Assembly: GCA_036652035.1 (NCBI GenBank)
Contig: JAVVWR010000070.1
Location: 1 to 13,711 of the forward strand
Source of the DNA: JAEZVV01 sp036652035
GTDB taxonomy: Bacteria > Pseudomonadota > Gammaproteobacteria > Burkholderiales > Burkholderiaceae_F
Direction of reading: 5' to 3'
DNA: 13,711 nt
Notes under the pieces: generated by a model
Database searches by the model: none
Seen by the model: only the letters and a program-made list of their open reading frames with translations
Told to the model about the DNA's origin: nothing
Part shown: in pieces, positions 7,324 to 13,711 of the stretch
How the letters are laid out: every line of letters begins with the position of its first letter
How positions within the stretch are numbered: the first letter of the stretch is position 1
Position numbers and translations under genes: made by a program

Positions 7324-8682
7324 ATGACTCAAGTAACTCGCGACGGTTTCACCAGCAGCTTTGGCGTATTGGTCGCCACGCTCGGTTCGGCCGTCGGGCT
7401 CGGCAATATCTGGAAATTTCCGTATCTGACGGGGGCCAACGGCGGCGCCGCCTTTCTCGTGGTCTATCTGCTGGCGACCTTGCTGGTCGGTCTGCCCGTG
7501 CTGATGAGCGAGACCATGCTGGGGCGCGCCGCGCGCGCCAATGCGGTGACCACGATGGAGCGGCTGGCGCCGCGCGGGCAGGGCGCCTGGAAGCTGATCG
7601 GCTGGATGGGTTTTGCCGCCGCACTGCTGATTCTGGCTTTCTACTCGGAGGTGGCGGGCTGGGTCTACGCCTACATCTTCAAGTCGATCCTGGGCGAGGT
7701 CTCGACCACCGACCCCAAGCTCGCTGGCGCGGCCTTCGAGCGTCTGGTCTCCGATCCGTTGGCGGCGCTCTTCTGGCAGTGGGTGGTGATGGGGGTGACG
7801 GGCGGCATCATCATGCTTGGCGTCTCCAAAGGGATCGAAGCCGTCACGCGCAAGCTCATGCCCCTGCTCTTTATCCTGCTGATCATCCTGTGCGTGCGCA
7901 GCCTGACGCTGCCGGGCGCGGGCGAGGGCCTGTCCTTTCTCTTCAGTCCGGATTTTTCCAAGATCACGCCGATGGTCTTGCTCACCGCGCTGGGCCTCGC
8001 GTTCTTCAAGCTGTCGATCGGCATGGGCACGATGATCACCTACGGCAGCTACTTCCGCCCTGAGCAGAACATTCCCGCCACCGCCACGCGAGTGATGTTT
8101 GCCGACCTGTCGGTCTCCCTGCTGGCCGGCATCGCGATTTTCCCGGCGGTCTTTGCCTTTGGCTTTGCGCCGGCGGCCGGTCCCTCGCTGGTGTTCATGA
8201 CCATCCCCGCGGTGTTCGCCAGCATGCCGGGCGGCACGATCTTCATGACGCTGTTTTTCGTTCTGACCGCAGTGGCGAGCGTGGGTGCGATGCTCTCTTT
8301 GCTTGAGGTGCCGGTGGCGATCCTCACCGAGCGCTACGGCATAAGCCGCAAGCGCGCCTCGTTCCTGACCATCGGCATGGTCCTTACGCTGGGGGTTCCG
8401 GCCACGCTGTCGCAGAGCGTGATGGCCGATGTCAAAGTGTTCGGCCTGAATGCTTTCGATCTGTTCGATTTCCTCAGCTCGAACGTGCTCCTGCCGCTGG
8501 GCGGAATCCTGATCTGTCTGTTCGTCGGCTGGGTCTACGGCGCCGAGCGCCTGCAGCAGCAGTTGAGCAACCACGGCAGTCTGCACAATCGCGCGGTGAT
8601 CAAGGCGACGCTCGTGATGCTGCGCTTTGTCGCGCCGCTGGCGATCGCGCTGGTCCTGCTTCAAGGCCTGGGCGTTTTTTGA
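7324..8682 (+). CDS. NSS (SNF/SLC6-like) family transporter
   Basis: A 452-residue inner-membrane transporter of the neurotransmitter:sodium symporter family, whose bacterial members usually carry amino acids with Na+. About 11 membrane helices are visible (roughly 10-38, 41-65, 88-118, 146-168, 178-196, 214-242, 257-281, 288-334, 344-362, 383-408, 428-450), the 11-helix form of Tyt1 and MhsT. Signature: LGSAVGLGNIWKFPYLTGANGG (TM1, 20-41). Tyr108 matches the substrate-binding Tyr108 of LeuT, and Ser231 matches LeuT Ser256. Aligned by eye to LeuT, Na1 positions are Ala23, Asn28, Lys229 (Thr254 in LeuT) and Asp261 (Asn286). Na2 positions are Gly21, Val24, Ala318, Gly321 (Thr354) and Ala322 (Ser355). 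Lys229 and the loss of both hydroxyls are unusual and question Na+ coupling. The start ATG has only a weak ribosome site. The gene is flanked by a terminator and a new promoter region, so it is likely monocistronic. Substrate unknown. Confidence 0.93.
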   Translation: MTQVTRDGFTSSFGVLVATLGSAVGLGNIWKFPYLTGANGGAAFLVVYLLATLLVGLPVLMSETMLGRAARANAVTTMERLAPRGQGAWKLIGWMGFAAALLILAFYSEVAGWVYAYIFKSILGEVSTTDPKLAGAAFERLVSDPLAALFWQWVVMGVTGGIIMLGVSKGIEAVTRKLMPLLFILLIILCVRSLTLPGAGEGLSFLFSPDFSKITPMVLLTALGLAFFKLSIGMGTMITYGSYFRPEQNIPATATRVMFADLSVSLLAGIAIFPAVFAFGFAPAAGPSLVFMTIPAVFASMPGGTIFMTLFFVLTAVASVGAMLSLLEVPVAILTERYGISRKRASFLTIGMVLTLGVPATLSQSVMADVKVFGLNAFDLFDFLSSNVLLPLGGILICLFVGWVYGAERLQQQLSNHGSLHNRAVIKATLVMLRFVAPLAIALVLLQGLGVF

Positions 8683-8861
8683 TCCGCCGAGCTGCCATTT
8701 TTTGTGGCAGGCGCCGCAGGCCCCGTCGTGGCGCGGCCTGGCGGCCTTCTCAACAGACTTGTCCACAGCGGCGGTGAATAAGATCGCAGCGCGCGGTTTG
8801 ATGTGCTGCAAGCTCCGGTGCGAGGGCGCATTCGCGCCGGGTTAACGCGGCGGTCCTCGGC
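8683..8861. other. Intergenic region between transporter and gcv leader
   Basis: No gene is supported in this gap. It contains a 6-bp hairpin with a T-rich loop (8692-8710), an imperfect GC-rich inverted repeat (8714-8744), one DnaA-box-like nonamer TTGTCCACA (8759-8767) and a 5-bp hairpin (8825-8838). None has the T-tail of a convincing terminator, so the end of the transporter transcript is not defined. Confidence 0.4.
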
Positions 8862-8867
8862 TATGAT
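8862..8867 (+). promoter_or_regulatory. Putative -10 element of the gcv operon
   Basis: TATGAT matches five of six consensus bases. It would start transcription near 8874, just upstream of the glycine riboswitch at 8890, which is the expected geometry. No convincing -35 hexamer is present 16-18 bases upstream, so an activator may be needed. Confidence 0.5.
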
Positions 8868-8889
8868 CGTGCTTCGCCGTGACGATCTT

Positions 8890-9072
8890 GAACGGGAGAG
8901 CGTGCCGCAGTCCTAGAGCTGCGGCGCCGCCGAAGGCGCAACTCACCCGCAATCGCTCAGGTCACAGAACCGTTCCGGGTCCGGCGACTCTGGAGAGACT
9001 GGCTCGATGCAGCCAGCGCCGAAGGGGCAGAGGGCGTAACGCCTTCGCAAACTCTCAGGCAAAAGGACAGAG
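8890..9072 (+). promoter_or_regulatory. Tandem glycine riboswitch (gcvT motif)
   Basis: Two consecutive glycine aptamers lie in the gcvT leader. Aptamer I (8890-8975): P1 GAACGG/CCGTTC, a GGGAGAG core, a 7-bp P2 (8904-8910 with 8919-8925), the GCCGAAGG core and CTCAGG. Aptamer II (8988-9072): P1 CTCTG/CAGAG, GGAGAG, a 6-bp P2 (8999-9004 with 9011-9016), GCCGAAGG, a 6-bp P3b hairpin around 9031-9045, and the textbook CTCAGGCAAAAGGACAG. The short linker (8976-8987) is typical of the cooperative tandem type. Aptamer I has a diverged 3' core (CTCAGGTCACAGAACCG). In characterised gcv riboswitches glycine turns expression on, and the downstream glycine-degradation genes fit that here. The sign of control in this copy is inferred. 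Confidence 0.95.
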
Positions 9073-9113
9073 GGGTGCGCACCGAGATGTCGGTGCGCAT
9101 CCCTTTTCTTTTT
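9072..9113 (+). terminator. Riboswitch-linked intrinsic terminator
   Basis: A 14-bp stem (9072-9085 with 9090-9103; one G-T wobble, otherwise perfect) and a GATG loop are followed by TTTTCTTTTT (9104-9113). It begins at the last base of aptamer II P1 and ends 11 bases before the gcvT ATG, so it is the expression platform of the glycine riboswitch. Confidence 0.9.
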
Positions 9114-9124
9114 CCGAGACCGCA

Positions 9125-10219
9125 ATGCTCAAGCGCACTCCGCTTTACGACACCCACGTGGCTTCCGGCGCCAAGACCGTTGACTTCGGCGGCTGGGACA
9201 TGCCGGTCAACTACGGCTCGCAGATCGAAGAGCACCACGCGGTGCGCCAGCACGCCGGCATGTTCGATGTCTCGCACATGCGAGTGGTCGATCTCTCGGG
9301 CGCCGGAGCGCGCGACTTCCTGCGTCATCTGGTCGCCAACGACATCGCCAAACTCACGCCCGGCAAGGCGCTCTACTCGTGCATGCTCAATGCCGAGGGC
9401 GGCGTGATCGACGACTTGATCATTTACTGGATCGAAGGCGACCACTTTCGCGCGGTGGTCAACGCCGGCACCGCCGACAAGGACATCGCCTGGATGGGGC
9501 TGGTTGCCGAGACGTTCGCCGTGCAGATCACCCCGCGGCCGGAGCTGGCGATGGTGGCGGTGCAAGGCCCCCAGGCGCGAGCGATCCTGGCCCAGGTGCT
9601 GCCGGCGCAGGCCGAACTGATCGCCGGGCTCAAGATTTTCTCGGGTGCGTTTACCGCGGTCGAAGGCGCTGAATGGTTCATCGCCCGCACCGGCTACACC
9701 GGCGAGGACGGCTGCGAGGTCGTTCTTCCCGCCGCCGCCGCGCCCGCCTTCTGGGCCAGGCTCAAGGCCGCGGGCGTGGCCGAAGCCGGCCTGGGTGCGC
9801 GCGACACGCTGCGCCTGGAAGCCGGCATGAATCTCTACGGCCAGGACATGGACGAAGGCGTTGGCCCGCTGGAGTCGGGCCTGGCGTGGACGGTGGATCT
9901 GTCGGACGCCAGCCGCCAGTTCATCGGCCGCGCGGCCCTTGAAGCGCTCCAGGCACGCGGCGGGCTGCGCCAGATCGTCGGTCTCAAGCTGCTCGATCGC
10001 GGCGTGCTGCGCGCCCACCTCAAGGTTGTCACCGCGCAGGGCGAGGGCGAAACCACCAGCGGTACGTATTCGCCCACGCTCGCCGCCTCGATCGCCCTGG
10101 CGCGGGTTCCCGCCGGCGTGGCCGTGGGCGATCCGGTCCAGGTTGATGTGCGCGGCAAGCTGCTGGCGGCCCAGGTCGTGAAGTATCCCTTTGCCCGCAA
10201 CGGCAAGCCCCTTATCTGA
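9125..10219 (+). CDS. gcvT: Glycine cleavage system T protein (aminomethyltransferase)
   Basis: A 364-residue T protein, the same length as E. coli GcvT. It takes the aminomethyl group from lipoyl-GcvH, transfers methylene to tetrahydrofolate and releases ammonia. Seen: TPLYDTHVASGAKTVDFGGW (5-24), MFDVSHM (46-52), GGVIDDLIIY (92-101) holding the conserved folate-site Asp (Asp96 or Asp97), RTGYTGEDGCE (188-198), LGARDTLRLEAGMNLYGQDM (223-242), and the C-terminal barrel motif TSGTYSPTLAASIALARVP. ATG at 9125 is chosen because it follows the riboswitch terminator and matches the family N-terminus. The same frame happens to stay open for 82 more codons back through the riboswitch, which should not be annotated as protein. 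The ribosome site is weak (GAGA 5-8 bases before the ATG). gcvH follows after 36 bases. Confidence 0.96.
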   Translation: MLKRTPLYDTHVASGAKTVDFGGWDMPVNYGSQIEEHHAVRQHAGMFDVSHMRVVDLSGAGARDFLRHLVANDIAKLTPGKALYSCMLNAEGGVIDDLIIYWIEGDHFRAVVNAGTADKDIAWMGLVAETFAVQITPRPELAMVAVQGPQARAILAQVLPAQAELIAGLKIFSGAFTAVEGAEWFIARTGYTGEDGCEVVLPAAAAPAFWARLKAAGVAEAGLGARDTLRLEAGMNLYGQDMDEGVGPLESGLAWTVDLSDASRQFIGRAALEALQARGGLRQIVGLKLLDRGVLRAHLKVVTAQGEGETTSGTYSPTLAASIALARVPAGVAVGDPVQVDVRGKLLAAQVVKYPFARNGKPLI

Positions 10220-10245
10220 TTTTGCATTTCCACCGAACTGAACAC

Positions 10246-10249
10246 GGAG
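10246..10249 (+). promoter_or_regulatory. Ribosome binding site of gcvH
   Basis: GGAG lies six bases before the gcvH ATG. It is the best Shine-Dalgarno in the gcv operon and fixes the gcvH start at 10256. Confidence 0.75.
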
Positions 10250-10255
10250 AAGCTC

Positions 10256-10791
10256 ATGAACATCCCTAGCGACCGCAAGTACGCCGCCTCTCACGAATGG
10301 GCGATGGTCAATCCCGATGGCANNNNNNNNNNNNNNNNNNNNNNNNNNNNNNNNNNNNNNNNNNNNNNNNNNNNNNNNNNNNNNNNNNNNNNNNNNNNNN
10401 NNNNNNNNNNNNNNNNNNNNNNAGCGACCGCAAGTACGCCGCCTCTCACGAATGGGCGATGGTCAATCCCGATGGCACGGTCACCATCGGCATCACCGAA
10501 TTGGCCCAGGACGCCCTGGGTGATCTGGTGTTTGTCGAGCTGCCGGAAATCGGCCGCACGCTGGCCGCGGGCGAAGCCTGCGCGGTGGTCGAGTCGGTCA
10601 AGGCCGCCTCCGATGTCTATTCGCCGATCGCCGGTGAAGTGGTCGAGGTGAACTCCGCCGTGGTCGACGCCCCCGAGAGCATCAACCAGGACGCTTTCAA
10701 GGCCTGGCTGTTCAAGGTCCAGCCGGCCAACCTGACCGAGCTTGCCGTCCTGCTCGACGCCGCGGCGTACGAGTCGGCTGCCGCGCACTGA
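10256..10791 (+). CDS. gcvH: Glycine cleavage system H protein, split by an assembly gap
   Basis: The lipoyl carrier of the glycine cleavage system, which shuttles the aminomethyl group between GcvP, GcvT and the lipoamide dehydrogenase. The coding sequence is broken by 100 N (10323-10422) with an identical 55-base stretch on both sides. Reading 10256-10267 straight into 10423-10791 gives one intact 126-residue protein (E. coli GcvH is 129). The 155 extra bases put the two halves in different frames as printed. Seen in the joined protein: SDRKYAASHEWA near the N-terminus, ITELAQDALGDLVFVELPE, and the lipoylation site ESVKAASDVYSP with Lys64, the same number as in E. coli. The C-terminal INQDAFKAWLFKV block is also present. 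It lies between gcvT (36 bases) and gcvP (86 bases) in the same operon. Confidence 0.93.
10268..10322 (+). repeat. 55-base duplicate, left copy at gap
   Basis: Bases 10268-10322 are identical to 10423-10477, directly flanking the N run. The duplicate covers the same gcvH codons twice (SDRKYAASHEWAMVNPDG), which is the mark of two contig ends that overlap but were not merged. Confidence 0.95.
10323..10422. other. Assembly gap of 100 N
   Basis: Exactly 100 undetermined bases, the conventional placeholder for a scaffold gap of unknown size. Because the flanking sequences overlap by 55 bases, the true gap is probably zero or negative. Confidence 0.97.
10423..10477 (+). repeat. 55-base duplicate, right copy at gap
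   Basis: Second copy of the stretch at 10268-10322. This copy reads on without interruption into the rest of gcvH, so it is the one to keep when the gap is collapsed. Confidence 0.95.
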
Positions 10792-10795
10792 TCGT

Positions 10796-10828
10796 TCATT
10801 GATTGCTCATTGATTGCTCATGGATCGC
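10796..10828 (+). repeat. Three tandem 11-base repeats between gcvH and gcvP
   Basis: tcattgattgc occurs twice exactly (10796-10806, 10807-10817), then once with two changes (tcatggatcgc, 10818-10828). Two small palindromes follow: cgctcg-c-cgagcg (10826-10838) and ttgcg-agaa-cgcaa (10862-10875). The second covers the gcvP ribosome site region. No function is known. Confidence 0.7.
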
Positions 10829-10877
10829 TCGCCGAGCGTTTCATTGAGCGCCCCCGAGTCTTTGCGAGAACGCAAGA

Positions 10878-13711
10878 ATGACCGCACGCATGCCGCACAC
10901 GCCCCTGTCCGCCCTTGAAGCCAAGGACGAGTTCATCGAACGCCATATCGGCCCCAACGAGGCCGAGATCGCCGAGATGCTCTCCGTTCTTGGCCAGCCC
11001 TCGATCGAGGCCTTGACCGAGGCCATCGTGCCCGGCTCGATCAAGCTGCCCGCGCCGCTTGCGCTGCCGGGCGCGATGACCGAAGAAGAGGCGCTCGCCA
11101 AGATCGCCGCCATCGCCGCCGAGAACCAGGTCTTCAAGAGCTTCATTGGCCAGGGCTACTACGGCACGTTCACGCCCAAGGTCATTCTTCGCAACATTCT
11201 CGAGAACCCCGCCTGGTACACGGCCTACACGCCTTACCAGGCGGAGATCTCGCAGGGCCGGATGGAGGCTCTGCTCAACTTCCAGACCATGATCGCCGAC
11301 CTCACGGGGATGGAGATCGCCAACGCCAGCCTGCTCGACGAGGGCACGGCCGCGGCCGAGGCCATGACGCTCGCCCAGCGCTCGGCCAAGAACAAGAGCC
11401 ATACCTTCTTTGTTTCGCAGGATTGCCATGCGCAGACGATCGCCGTGGTCAAGACCCGCGCCGAGGCGCTGGGCATCGAGATCGCGGTGGGCGACGACGC
11501 GGCGGCGATCGCCACCGATGCGTTTGGCGTGTTGCTGCAATACCCCGCCACCCACGGCGAGGTGCGCGATTACTCGGCGATTGTTGCCGCCGTTCATGCG
11601 CGCGGCGGCCTGGTCACGGTCGCGGCCGACCTGCTCGCCCTGACCCTGCTCGCCGCGCCCGGCGAGTGGGGCGCCGACATCGCCATCGGCAACTCGCAGC
11701 GCTTTGGCGTTCCCTTTGGCTATGGCGGCCCGCACGCCGCTTTCATGGCTTGCCGCGACGCCTTCAAGCGTTCGATGCCGGGGCGGCTGGTCGGCGTGTC
11801 GATCGACTCGCAGGGCCAGCCCGCGTATCGCCTCACGCTGCAGACCCGCGAGCAGCACATCCGGCGCGAGAAAGCGACCTCGAACATCTGCACCGCCCAG
11901 GTTCTGCTGGCCGTGATGGCGAGCATGTACGCGGTCTACCACGGCCCGGCCGGTCTCCAGCGCATCGCCCAGCGGGTGCACCGCCTGACCGCGATCCTCG
12001 CCAAGGGCCTGGTCCACGCCGGTCTCAAGCTCAACTCCAGCTTCTTCGACACGCTGGTGGTGAGCGAGGTCGACGCCGCCAAGGTTCACGCCGGCGCGCG
12101 GGCGCACCGGATCAATCTGCGCGAGGTCGGCCCCGACGCGGTCGGCATTTCGCTCGACGAGACCAGCACGCGCGAGGACGTGATCGCCCTGTGGCAGCTG
12201 TTTGGCTTCGAGATGGAGATCGACGAGCTTGACGCCGAAGTGCTCGAGGCCTATCCGGCGCACCTCGCTCGCCGCTCGAGCTTCCTCACCCACCCGGTGT
12301 TCAACACCCACCACGCCGAGCACGAGATGCTGCGCTACCTGCGCTCGCTCGCCGACCGCGACCTGGCGCTTGACCGCACCATGATTCCGCTCGGCTCGTG
12401 CACCATGAAGTTGAACGCCACGGCCGAGATGATTCCGATCACCTGGCCCGAGTTCAGCGGCATCCACCCGCTCGCGCCCAAGGCGCAGGCGCGCGGCTTC
12501 AAGCGGCTCACCGACGAGCTCGAGGCGATGCTGTGCGAGTGCACCGGCTATGACGCGGTGAGCCTGCAACCCAACTCCGGCGCGCAGGGCGAATACGCCG
12601 GCCTGCTCGCGATCCGCGCCTATCACCACTCGCGCGGCGAGGGCCACCGCAACATCTGCCTGATTCCGGCCAGTGCTCACGGCACCAACCCGGCGTCGGC
12701 CCATCTGTGCGGCATGGAGGTGGTGGTCACCCAGTGCGACGCCAACGGCAACGTCGATGTCTGCGACTTGCGCGCCAAGGCCGAGCTGCATTCCAAGCAT
12801 CTCGCCGCCTTGATGGTGACCTACCCCTCGACCCACGGCGTGTTCGAGGAAGCGATCGTCGAGATCTGCCAGATCGTTCACGCCCACGGCGGCCAGGTCT
12901 ATGCCGACGGCGCCAACATGAACGCCCTGGTCGGTCTGGCCAAGCCTGGCAAGTTCGGCTCGGACGTCTCGCACCTCAACCTGCACAAGACCTTCTGCAT
13001 TCCGCACGGCGGTGGCGGTCCCGGCGTCGGCCCGATCGGCGTCAAGGCGCATCTGGCCGAGTTCCTGCCCGGCAAGCTGGGCGAGGACAGCCCGGTCGGC
13101 ATGGTGAGCGCGGCCAACTTCGGTTCGGCGAGCATTCTGCCGATCCCGTGGATGTACATCACGATGATGGGCGGCGACGGTCTGCGGCGCGCCACGCAAG
13201 TGGCGCTGCTCAATGCCAACTACGTCGCCAGGCGGCTCGAGCCGCACTACCCGACGCTCTACACCGGCCGCAACGGTCTGGTCGCGCACGAGTGCATTCT
13301 CGATCTGCGGCCCTTGAAGGAAACCAGCGGGATCGGCGCCGAAGACGTCGCCAAACGCTTGATGGACTACGGTTTCCACGCGCCGACCCTGAGCTTCCCG
13401 GTGCCGGGAACCTTGATGGTCGAGCCGACCGAGAGCGAGGCCAAGCACGAGCTCGACCGTTTCTGCGACGCCATGATCGCGATCCGCGAAGAGATTCGAG
13501 CGGTCGAGGAAGGCCGCGCTGATCGCGCCGACAACGTTCTCAAGAACGCGCCCCACACCGCCGCAATGGTGATGACGGCCGACTGGAATCACGGCTATTC
13601 GCGTGAGTACGCCGCCTTCCCGCTCGCCACGCTCAAGCAGCAGAAGTATTGGCCGCCGGTGGGTCGCGTCGACAACGTCTATGGCGACCGCAACATCATG
13701 TGCAGCTGCAT
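10878..13711 (+). CDS. gcvP: Glycine dehydrogenase (decarboxylating), P protein, 3' end missing
   Basis: The PLP-dependent P protein of the glycine cleavage system. It decarboxylates glycine and loads the aminomethyl group onto lipoyl-GcvH. 944 complete codons are present with no stop or frameshift up to the window edge; E. coli GcvP is 957 residues, so only about a dozen are missing. It is the long undivided form (N- and C-terminal halves fused), not the split GcvPA/GcvPB type. Seen: FIERHIGPN near the N-terminus, GQGYYGTFTPKVILRN, ENPAWYTAYTPYQAEISQGR, PLGSCTMKLNA, NSGAQGEYAGLL, PASAHGTNPASA and HLNLHKTFCIPHGGGGPGVG. Lys704 in the last motif corresponds to the PLP-binding Lys706 of E. coli. 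The edge cuts inside YGDRNIMCSC, close to the usual C-terminus. ATG 10878 has a GAGA ribosome site eight bases upstream; ATG 10890, four codons on, is an alternative start. Confidence 0.96.
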   Translation, partial: MTARMPHTPLSALEAKDEFIERHIGPNEAEIAEMLSVLGQPSIEALTEAIVPGSIKLPAPLALPGAMTEEEALAKIAAIAAENQVFKSFIGQGYYGTFTPKVILRNILENPAWYTAYTPYQAEISQGRMEALLNFQTMIADLTGMEIANASLLDEGTAAAEAMTLAQRSAKNKSHTFFVSQDCHAQTIAVVKTRAEALGIEIAVGDDAAAIATDAFGVLLQYPATHGEVRDYSAIVAAVHARGGLVTVAADLLALTLLAAPGEWGADIAIGNSQRFGVPFGYGGPHAAFMACRDAFKRSMPGRLVGVSIDSQGQPAYRLTLQTREQHIRREKATSNICTAQVLLAVMASMYAVYHGPAGLQRIAQRVHRLTAILAKGLVHAGLKLNSSFFDTLVVSEVDAAKVHAGARAHRINLREVGPDAVGISLDETSTREDVIALWQLFGFEMEIDELDAEVLEAYPAHLARRSSFLTHPVFNTHHAEHEMLRYLRSLADRDLALDRTMIPLGSCTMKLNATAEMIPITWPEFSGIHPLAPKAQARGFKRLTDELEAMLCECTGYDAVSLQPNSGAQGEYAGLLAIRAYHHSRGEGHRNICLIPASAHGTNPASAHLCGMEVVVTQCDANGNVDVCDLRAKAELHSKHLAALMVTYPSTHGVFEEAIVEICQIVHAHGGQVYADGANMNALVGLAKPGKFGSDVSHLNLHKTFCIPHGGGGPGVGPIGVKAHLAEFLPGKLGEDSPVGMVSAANFGSASILPIPWMYITMMGGDGLRRATQVALLNANYVARRLEPHYPTLYTGRNGLVAHECILDLRPLKETSGIGAEDVAKRLMDYGFHAPTLSFPVPGTLMVEPTESEAKHELDRFCDAMIAIREEIRAVEEGRADRADNVLKNAPHTAAMVMTADWNHGYSREYAAFPLATLKQQKYWPPVGRVDNVYGDRNIMCSC

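Noticed and set aside
4818..7325. An 835-codon minus-strand open frame opposite the decarboxylase
   Set aside because: It is a GC-rich antisense shadow of a clearly functional gene, and its translation (His/Arg/Asp/Val-rich, no domain) is typical of such shadows.
8692..8710. Hairpin ctgcca/tggcag after the transporter gene as a terminator
   Set aside because: The T run lies in the loop and no T-tail follows the stem.
8759..8767. DnaA-box-like TTGTCCACA as part of an origin
   Set aside because: It is a single imperfect nonamer with no companion boxes, AT-rich element or dnaA/dnaN genes nearby.
7258..8811. A 517-codon minus-strand open frame opposite the transporter
   Set aside because: Its translation is low-complexity Arg/Gln/His/Asp sequence, the complement of hydrophobic helices, not a plausible protein.
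8879..10219. A 446-codon open frame that extends gcvT upstream through the riboswitch
   Set aside because: The extra 82 codons translate the glycine aptamers and terminator, have no protein-like features, and the remaining 364 residues match GcvT exactly in length. Gene callers could misplace the start here.
10268..10477. A genuine tandem duplication or programmed frameshift inside gcvH
   Set aside because: The duplicate is perfect, borders exactly 100 N and has no divergence, so a scaffolding overlap explains it fully.
10818..13592. A 924-codon minus-strand open frame opposite gcvP
   Set aside because: Antisense shadow; the plus strand encodes an intact P protein with all expected motifs over the same interval.

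Overview
The window is a high-GC bacterial chromosome segment, and everything recognisable in it is core metabolism of a proteobacterium. Betaproteobacteria is the best guess. That rests on the GC-rich codon use, the beta/gamma-type RNase G, RluA and Can proteins, the pairing of dcd with a roughly 750-residue Orn/Lys/Arg decarboxylase, and a complete gcvT-gcvH-gcvP operon behind a tandem glycine riboswitch. The assignment comes from family knowledge, not from a database search. No mobile element, CRISPR array, tRNA or rRNA was seen.

Left part (1-3848): the 3' end of an rluA-type pseudouridine synthase on the plus strand converges on a minus-strand run of rng (RNase G), can (beta-carbonic anhydrase) and a stand-alone XdhC/CoxI-family protein. 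These three read the same way with gaps of about 119 and 88 bases, so they may share a transcript. Only RluA and RNase G have an obvious common theme, rRNA/tRNA maturation.

Middle part (3849-8682), all plus strand: dcd (dCTP deaminase) ends in a clear intrinsic terminator. The large PLP-dependent basic amino acid decarboxylase follows, with its own near-consensus sigma-70 promoter and its own terminator. Next is an 11-helix transporter of the neurotransmitter:sodium symporter (NSS) family. Residues that normally bind Na+ in this family appear replaced (Lys229 at the Na1 site; Gly321/Ala322 at the Na2 site). This is the most unusual protein-level observation in the window.

Right part (8683-13711): a promoter-like -10 element, a two-aptamer glycine riboswitch and a 14-bp intrinsic terminator precede gcvT, gcvH and gcvP. 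These encode the T, H and P proteins of the glycine cleavage system, so glycine presumably controls its own breakdown to CO2, NH3 and methylene-tetrahydrofolate. gcvH is interrupted by exactly 100 N flanked by an identical 55-base copy on each side. This is a scaffolding artefact, and removing the N run and one copy restores an intact 126-residue H protein. gcvP is intact but runs off the right edge about a dozen codons before its expected end.

I did not find a convincing undescribed system. The points most worth checking are the altered ion sites of the transporter and the geometry of the riboswitch-terminator junction.
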